DNA of 9,630 nucleotides from positions 1 through 9,630 of the forward strand of contig QFNK01000046.1 of the NCBI GenBank assembly GCA_003240795.1, in the 5' to 3' direction. Positions 5,000 to 9,630 of the stretch are shown here, piece by piece (the stretch's first letter is position 1; each line of letters opens with the position of its first letter). The stretch comes from Micavibrio aeruginosavorus (GTDB lineage Bacteria; Pseudomonadota; Alphaproteobacteria; Micavibrionales; Micavibrionaceae). The position numbers and the translations under genes were made by a program. The notes beneath the pieces were generated by a model. The model did not search any database and was not told the DNA's origin. It worked only from the letters and a program-made list of their open reading frames with translations.

Positions 5000-6832
5000 A
5001 TGATCAACTTAAGAATACAAGCACCAGAGGTGAATAGATTGTCCCCGAAAATAACAGTTGTCGGTGTTGGCGGCGCAGGCGGTAACGCAGTCAACAATAT
5101 GATCTCGAGCGGCCTCGAAGGCGTCGAGTTTTTGGTTTGCAACACGGACGCTCAGGCGCTCGACGGTTCGCTCTGCGAAACGCGTATCCAGCTGGGCTCT
5201 CATGTGACAGGCGGTCTTGGCGCCGGTGCGAAACCTGAAATGGGCATGAAAGCGGCCGAGGAAAGCATCGAAGATGTTATGTCCCGTCTGCAGGGTGCGA
5301 ACATGGTCTTCATCACCGCCGGTATGGGCGGCGGTACTGGAACGGGTGCGGCGCCGGTTATTGCGCGCGCCTGCCGCGACTCAGGCATCCTCACGGTCGG
5401 CGTTGTCACCAAGCCGTTCACGTTCGAAGGCACGCACCGTATGCGTCAGGCCGATGCCGGTATCCTCGAAATGCAGGATGTCGTCGACACGCTGATCGTC
5501 ATTCCGAACCAGAATTTGTTCCGTGTCGCGAACGAGCGCACGACATTTGCCGAAGCGTTCCGCATGGCGGACTCCGTTCTGCAATCCGGCGTTCGCGGCG
5601 TGACCGACCTTATTACAAAAGAGGGCCTGATCAACCTAGACTTCTCAGACGTCCGCTCCGCAATGCTGGAAATGGGCAAGGCGATGATGGGAACGGGCGA
5701 AGCCGAAGGCGAGCGCCGCGCGATCGAAGCTGCGGAAGCCGCCATCAACAACCCTCTGCTCGACGACATCTCGATGAAGGGCGCACGCGGCGTCATCATC
5801 AACGTCACGGGCGGCGCCGACATGACGCTGTTCGAAGTCGATGAAGCCTGTAACCGCATCCGCGACGAAGTCGACGCGAACGCAAACATCATCTTCGGCT
5901 CCACCTTCGACGACCGTATGGAAGGCCGTATGCGCGTTTCCGTCGTTGCCACGGGCATCGACGCGGGCGAGGCGAAACAGGCCGGCTCCAACAATGGCGG
6001 CATGAAAGTAACAGCCGTGGGAAAGCCGACCGCGCAGCCTGAAACCAAACCGGTTTTTGAGCGTGCGCGTCCGATCACGAACACGGTCGCAAACCCGGTT
6101 CAAAGCAATACGGTCCTGCAACGCTCCGCCATTCCGGCACGTCCGGCCTACACTGCGCCTCAGGCGAAAGCCTTCACGCAGGATGAGCCGGAACGCGACA
6201 TGTTCGAGCAGCAGGAATTCGTAGCCCAGGCCGAGCCGCAGGTAACACTGCCGCAACAACCGCAAGCTTATGTCCTGCCGCAAGCGGCCGCGCCCGTACA
6301 GCAGCGTTCCGTCCAGCAGCAAACCGCCAGCATGCGCGGCGCCGTTCAGGATGGTCACTTCATCCCGCCGCAGCCGGTTATTCCGGAGCCGCAGGAGCCT
6401 GTCTCCAGCTACGCCGCACCGGTACAACAAGCCGCAACGCCCGCGCCGGTTCAGGTTCAACAACAGCAGCAGGCGCAAGGCTACAACCTGCGTCCGCCGG
6501 TACAGGCCGCCCAGCAACAGCAGGCAGCCGCACCGAAAAAGACGCCATCCCTGTTCGAGCGTATCACGAGCGGTGTCCGCCGTGACCACCACCAGCAAGC
6601 GCCGGTGGAGCAGTCCTCCTATGACCAGGATTTCGGCGGCGGTGTCGAAGTGCAGCAGCCGCGTCAGGCATCTGGAGGCGGTGGTTTCCACAGCGCCCTG
6701 CGTGCCACGCCGCGTGCGTCGGAACTTCCGGCCCAAGGACTTCTGAACATCGACGCTCCGGCGGCGACGCGTCAGCAGGCAGCCGAAGGCGACCTCGACA
6801 TTCCGGCCTTCCTGCGTCGTCAGGCGAACTAG
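5000..6832 (+). CDS. ftsZ: Cell division GTPase FtsZ with a long C-terminal linker
   Basis: FtsZ is the tubulin-like GTPase that polymerises into the Z ring at midcell. Residues ~16-320 are the GTPase and polymerisation core: GVGGAGGNAVNNM (22-34), the tubulin signature GGGTGTG (110-116), and the T7 loop NLDFSDV (212-218), whose Asp214 and Asp217 complete the active site of the next subunit. Residues ~325-595 are a low-complexity linker rich in Gln, Pro and Ala with short Q runs, and it carries a separate PSLFERITSG patch (516-525). The end, DLDIPAFLRRQAN, is the conserved peptide that binds FtsA and other partners. At 610 residues it is far longer than the ~380 of E. coli FtsZ and also longer than the ~508 of Caulobacter; the extra length is in the linker. 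The gene is transcribed alone, with its own regulatory region before it and a terminator after it. Confidence 0.98.
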   Translation: MINLRIQAPEVNRLSPKITVVGVGGAGGNAVNNMISSGLEGVEFLVCNTDAQALDGSLCETRIQLGSHVTGGLGAGAKPEMGMKAAEESIEDVMSRLQGANMVFITAGMGGGTGTGAAPVIARACRDSGILTVGVVTKPFTFEGTHRMRQADAGILEMQDVVDTLIVIPNQNLFRVANERTTFAEAFRMADSVLQSGVRGVTDLITKEGLINLDFSDVRSAMLEMGKAMMGTGEAEGERRAIEAAEAAINNPLLDDISMKGARGVIINVTGGADMTLFEVDEACNRIRDEVDANANIIFGSTFDDRMEGRMRVSVVATGIDAGEAKQAGSNNGGMKVTAVGKPTAQPETKPVFERARPITNTVANPVQSNTVLQRSAIPARPAYTAPQAKAFTQDEPERDMFEQQEFVAQAEPQVTLPQQPQAYVLPQAAAPVQQRSVQQQTASMRGAVQDGHFIPPQPVIPEPQEPVSSYAAPVQQAATPAPVQVQQQQQAQGYNLRPPVQAAQQQQAAAPKKTPSLFERITSGVRRDHHQQAPVEQSSYDQDFGGGVEVQQPRQASGGGGFHSALRATPRASELPAQGLLNIDAPAATRQQAAEGDLDIPAFLRRQAN

Positions 6833-6848
6833 GCCTTTAACCAATTCG

Positions 6849-6879
6849 GATTTTTTCTGAGTGTCCTCCAGAAAAAATC
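6849..6879 (+). repeat. AT-rich hairpin just after ftsZ
   Basis: GATTTTTTCTG (6849-6859) and CAGAAAAAATC (6869-6879) are perfect 11-bp complementary arms around a 9-nt loop. The hairpin starts 16 nt after the ftsZ stop and lies just before the GC-rich terminator. It could protect the mRNA 3' end or add to termination; as its A/T tracts lie in the stem it is not itself a standard intrinsic terminator. Confidence 0.7.
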
Positions 6880-6887
6880 ATACTTAC

Positions 6888-6913
6888 GGGGAGCTTCGGC
6901 TCCCCCTTTTTTT
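6888..6913 (+). terminator. Intrinsic terminator after ftsZ
   Basis: A perfect 7-bp stem GGGGAGC/GCTCCCC with a TTCG tetraloop (6895-6898) is followed by one C and seven T (6907-6913). It has the same loop and design as the terminator after ftsA. It ends the ftsZ transcript before lpxC. Confidence 0.93.
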
Positions 6914-6962
6914 ATTCTATTTCAAATGGTTAAAAATGTAACACAGCGCAACAATCAGTGAT

Positions 6963-6991
6963 TTGAGAATGCGGGGAGGCGCGCCTAAAGT
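6963..6991 (+). promoter_or_regulatory. Candidate sigma70 promoter of lpxC
   Basis: TTGAGA (6963-6968, 5 of 6 matches to the -35 consensus) and TAAAGT (6986-6991, 4 of 6 to the -10) are 17 nt apart. A perfect 10-nt palindrome, AGGCGCGCCT (6977-6986), fills the end of the spacer and shares one base with the -10. Transcription would start near 6998, about 27 nt before the ATG. The preceding terminator makes a promoter here necessary, but this exact choice is inferred. Confidence 0.4.
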
Positions 6992-7024
6992 CATCATACG
7001 AAGATTCCTCTAGGACACTGCCCC

Positions 7025-7951
7025 ATGCAAAAGACCCTGAAACACTCCATCGACGTAAGCGGTATCGGCCTTCACTCCGGCAAAACCGTCACCATGCGCC
7101 TCGTTCCTGCGGCCGCAGACCATGGAATCGTTTTCAAACGCACCGACATGGAAGAGGGCAAGAACATCATTCCGGCCGCTTACGACCGCGTTGTGGACAC
7201 GCGTCTTTGCACGCTGATCGCCAACGAATACGGCGCCCGCGTGGGTACAATCGAACATCTTATGGCCGCGCTCCGTGGTTGCGGCATCGACAACGTCCTC
7301 GTTGAAATCGACGCCGCCGAAGTGCCGGTCATGGACGGCAGCTCCAAGGCCTTTGTCGAAGCCATCGATGCAACAGGCACGTTCACGCAGGCCGCGCCGC
7401 GCCGCGCGATCAAGATATTGAAAGAGATCATCGTCCGTGAAGGCGACAAGATGGTGCGCCTGTCCCCGTCCAACGTGCCTGTTTTTAATGGCCGTATCGA
7501 GTTCGCGCACAAGGATATCGGGTTTCAGGAATACTCCCTGAAAATGGTCAACGGCAACTTCCGTCACGATGTTTCCGACTGCCGTACGTTCGGCTTCGTC
7601 AAAGAGGCGGAAATGCTCCGCGCCGCCGGCCTCGGCCTGGGCGGCAGCCTCGACAACGCCATCATCCTCGATGACGAGGGTGTTATGAACCCGGACGGCC
7701 TGCGCTGCTCCGACGAATTCATCCGCCACAAAATTCTGGATGCTGTCGGCGACCTGTATCTTGCAGGCGGCCAGATCCTCGGCGCTTATGACGGCTACAA
7801 GGCCGGTCACGCCCTGAACAACGCGATCCTCCATGCGCTCTTCGCCGACCGCACGGCCTGGATGCCGGTCGACCTGCACGCCGATATCGACGAGAGCGAA
7901 ACGGTTCTCTTTACGGCCGCCGGCGAAAACGTGCCTGTTTCCGTAAATTAA
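7025..7951 (+). CDS. lpxC: UDP-3-O-acyl-N-acetylglucosamine deacetylase LpxC
   Basis: LpxC is the zinc-dependent deacetylase that carries out the committed step of lipid A synthesis in the cytoplasm. The 308-residue protein matches the family along its whole length. Visible landmarks are GIGLHSGKTV at the N-terminus, TIEHLMAAL with catalytic Glu77 and zinc ligand His78, DEFIRHKILDAVGDLYL with zinc ligands His235 and Asp239, and GHALNNAIL with catalytic His262. VPVMDGSS (100-107) is also typical. AGGA at 7012-7015, 9 nt before the ATG, is the probable ribosome binding site and supports this start. A terminator upstream and a short spacing to bamD downstream suggest it opens a new unit with bamD and recN. 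In E. coli LpxC amounts are set by proteolysis; whether that applies here cannot be seen. Confidence 0.97.
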   Translation: MQKTLKHSIDVSGIGLHSGKTVTMRLVPAAADHGIVFKRTDMEEGKNIIPAAYDRVVDTRLCTLIANEYGARVGTIEHLMAALRGCGIDNVLVEIDAAEVPVMDGSSKAFVEAIDATGTFTQAAPRRAIKILKEIIVREGDKMVRLSPSNVPVFNGRIEFAHKDIGFQEYSLKMVNGNFRHDVSDCRTFGFVKEAEMLRAAGLGLGGSLDNAIILDDEGVMNPDGLRCSDEFIRHKILDAVGDLYLAGGQILGAYDGYKAGHALNNAILHALFADRTAWMPVDLHADIDESETVLFTAAGENVPVSVN

Positions 7952-8015
7952 AAGTCTCCGGAAAACCTCGGCTTTCCCTCTTTTCAGCGTCAGCTTGTAA
8001 GGCTATGAATAGGTC

Positions 8016-8843
8016 ATGCTGAAAAACATCCTGACATACTCCCTGCTTGCCGCGCTTGCGCTCGCGCTTCCCGCCTGTTCGTCGTCCGACAAGGACAAGG
8101 AAAAACAGGTCGAAAAACCCGCAGAGCAATTGTACGACGAGGCGACAAAAGCGCTCGAAGCCAAAAATTACAAACAGGCGACGACCCTTTTTGAAGAGGT
8201 GGAGCGCCAGCACCCGTATTCGCAATGGGCAACGAAGGCGCAGCTGATGGCCGCGTTCTCCGCGTACGAAGGCGACAATTACGATGACGCGATCCTCGCG
8301 CTCGACCGCTTTATCGAATTGCACCCGGGCAGCGAGAGCATCGATTACGCCTACTACCTGAAGGCGCTCGCCTACTACGAACAGATTTCGGATGTTCAGC
8401 GCGATCAGGCGCTGACGCAGCAGGCGCTCGACGCGTTCAACACGCTGATCCAGCGTTTCCCGGACAGCAAATACGCGCGCGAAGCAAAATTGAAAATGGA
8501 TCTGACGCGCGACCACCTCGCCGGAAAAGAGATGGAAATCGGGCGTTACTACCTGAATCGCGGTGAAGTCAACGCGGCCATCAACCGTTTCCGCACGGTG
8601 GTGAAGGACTACCAGACGACGACCCACGTACCCGAAGCCCTACACAGGCTTGTCGAATGCTACATGTCGCTCGGCCTTTATACCGAAGCGACGCGCGTCG
8701 CCGCCGTTCTGGGCCACAACTATCCGGGATCGAAATGGTATGAGGACACATACAAAATCATCGATCCGAAAATGCGTCAGGACGTGATCGAGAACCGTTC
8801 CTTCTGGGACAAGACGGTCGACTCGCTGTTCCGTCCGGATTAA
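8016..8843 (+). CDS. bamD: Outer membrane assembly lipoprotein BamD (ComL family)
   Basis: BamD is the essential lipoprotein of the BAM complex that folds beta-barrel proteins into the outer membrane. The 275-residue protein starts with a lipoprotein signal peptide: Lys3, a hydrophobic stretch YSLLAALALALP, and Cys21 in LPAC. Pro at -2 is less common in a lipobox, but the rest fits. A charged linker (SSSDKDKEKQ) leads to helical TPR-like repeats, among them QLYDEATKALEAKNYKQATTLFEEV (38-62), GDNYDDAILALDRFIELHP (86-104), and NRGEVNAAINRFRTVVKDY (181-199), as in known BamD. It follows lpxC after 64 nt and precedes recN by 21 nt. The Shine-Dalgarno is weak: AGG at 8011 is very close, while TAAGG at 7998 is 13 nt away. 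No other in-frame start would keep the signal peptide. Confidence 0.93.
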   Translation: MLKNILTYSLLAALALALPACSSSDKDKEKQVEKPAEQLYDEATKALEAKNYKQATTLFEEVERQHPYSQWATKAQLMAAFSAYEGDNYDDAILALDRFIELHPGSESIDYAYYLKALAYYEQISDVQRDQALTQQALDAFNTLIQRFPDSKYAREAKLKMDLTRDHLAGKEMEIGRYYLNRGEVNAAINRFRTVVKDYQTTTHVPEALHRLVECYMSLGLYTEATRVAAVLGHNYPGSKWYEDTYKIIDPKMRQDVIENRSFWDKTVDSLFRPD

Positions 8844-8864
8844 TGGAAAAAGGGCGGTGATGCG

Positions 8865-9630
8865 ATGCTCGCCGGGCTGACAATCAAAAACGTGGTATTG
8901 ATCGACCATCTGTTCATACAGTTCGATGGCGGTCTCTGCGCGCTCACGGGGGAAACGGGGGCGGGGAAATCCATCCTGCTCGACTCTCTCGGCCTCGCGC
9001 TCGGCGCACGCTCGGAAAGCGGGCTGGTACGCAAGGGTGCGGACAGCGCGAATGTCAGCGCGGAATTCGACATCACGGGAAACCATCCTGTCTTCGCCTA
9101 TCTGGCGGAGCAGGGGATCGAAACCGAAAGCCCGCTGATCCTCCGCCGCAGCGTCGGCGCGGACGGAAAATCCCGCGCTTTCATCAACGATCATCCGGTC
9201 AGCGTCTCGTTGCTCAAATCCGCCGGCGAAATGCTGGTGGAAATTCACGGGCAGTTCGACACGCAGACTTTGCTCAACCCGCGCACGCACCGCGCGCTGC
9301 TCGATGATTATGCGGGCGCGGCGAAGGATGCGGGTGCATTGAGGGCCTCGTGGGAATCATGGGCAAAGGCGCGTGAGGCGCTGGAGCAAAAACGTATGGA
9401 CATGGACCGCGCGAAAAGCGACGAAGCGTATTTCCGCGCCGCGCTCGAACAGCTGGACGACCTCGCACCGCAGGAGGGGGAGGAGGAAAAGCTCGCAACC
9501 CTTCGCATGCGCCTGATGAAGCGGGAGCAGAATATCGGTTATTTCACCGCCGCCGATCAGGCCGCCGAGGAAGCGCTGAGCGCGATGAACACCGCGTGGC
9601 GCGCGTTGGAGAAAGCAGGCGAGGGGCATG
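8865..9630 (+). CDS. recN: DNA repair protein RecN, 3'-truncated by the window edge
   Basis: RecN is an SMC-like ATPase that acts early in recombinational repair of double-strand breaks. The frame runs open from ATG 8865 to the window end (255 full codons of a protein usually ~550 long). MLAGLTIKNVVLIDHLFIQF is the usual N-terminus. GETGAGKS (29-36) is the Walker A motif, and LILRRSVGADGKSRAFINDHPVS and EIHGQFDTQTLLNPRTHRALLDDYAG follow as in the family, the latter being the Q-loop region. From there the sequence turns Glu/Lys/Ala-rich and likely enters the coiled coil. The Walker B and signature motifs lie beyond the window. Family members usually read HGQH where this one has HGQF. AGGG at 8851 may be the ribosome binding site. 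An ATG at 8860 is out of frame. recN after bamD is the common alphaproteobacterial order. Confidence 0.94.
   Translation, partial: MLAGLTIKNVVLIDHLFIQFDGGLCALTGETGAGKSILLDSLGLALGARSESGLVRKGADSANVSAEFDITGNHPVFAYLAEQGIETESPLILRRSVGADGKSRAFINDHPVSVSLLKSAGEMLVEIHGQFDTQTLLNPRTHRALLDDYAGAAKDAGALRASWESWAKAREALEQKRMDMDRAKSDEAYFRAALEQLDDLAPQEGEEEKLATLRMRLMKREQNIGYFTAADQAAEEALSAMNTAWRALEKAGEGH

Noticed and set aside
5645..6844. 399-codon open frame on the - strand across ftsZ
   Set aside because: It is antisense to a clear FtsZ and mirrors its codon bias; the Arg/Leu-rich product has no recognisable domain.
7010..7879. 289-codon open frame on the - strand across lpxC
   Set aside because: A shadow of the well-supported lpxC; no family features and no ribosome binding context.
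7960..7977. Possible hairpin GGAAA...TTTCC between lpxC and bamD
   Set aside because: The stem is short, has an A-C mismatch if extended, and lacks a proper T run; not a credible terminator.
8005..8022. Five-codon open frame (ATG AAT AGG TCA TGC TGA) overlapping the bamD start
   Set aside because: It could be a leader peptide, with TAAGG nearby, but so short a frame is expected by chance and nothing else supports it.
1..9630. Mobile elements, CRISPR arrays, tRNA or rRNA genes
   Set aside because: No transposase, regularly spaced repeats, tRNA cloverleaf or rRNA sequence was seen; the window is filled by conserved genes.

Overview
The window is a stretch of a bacterial chromosome carrying the division and cell-wall (dcw) cluster and its continuation, in the order murB (5' end missing), a Nudix hydrolase, an HNH/zinc-ribbon protein, ddl, ftsQ, ftsA, ftsZ, lpxC, bamD and recN (3' end missing). 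All genes are on the + strand. The order ddl-ftsQ-ftsA-ftsZ-lpxC-bamD-recN, the long Gln/Pro/Ala-rich linker of FtsZ and its C-terminal peptide ending IPAFLRRQAN point to an alphaproteobacterium. lpxC and bamD show a Gram-negative outer membrane. The exact order is not determined; a deep-branching group is possible but unproven.

Layout: positions 2-4528 form a tightly packed unit. murB and the Nudix gene overlap by 4 nt, the HNH gene follows after 13 nt, the ddl ribosome binding site lies in the last codons of the HNH gene, ddl and ftsQ overlap by 67 nt, and ftsQ and ftsA overlap by 1 nt (TGATG). A strong intrinsic terminator closes this unit just after ftsA. A 471-nt non-coding region (4529-4999) follows. 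It holds a perfect DnaA box, five GANTC sites, inverted repeats and a possible -10 element before ftsZ. ftsZ ends in a hairpin and a second intrinsic terminator. A short leader with a candidate promoter then opens an lpxC-bamD-recN unit that runs out of the window.

Functionally, MurB and Ddl make peptidoglycan precursors. FtsQ, FtsA and FtsZ build the divisome, with FtsA anchoring FtsZ to the membrane. LpxC commits to lipid A synthesis, BamD helps insert outer-membrane proteins, and RecN acts in DNA break repair. The gene content is conserved and I see no undescribed system. The points worth a second look are the Nudix/HNH pair between murB and ddl, the regulatory region before ftsZ, a decamer shared by the ftsZ and lpxC leaders, a palindrome in the candidate lpxC promoter, the ddl/ftsQ overlap, and a His-to-Tyr change in the Ddl active-site region.
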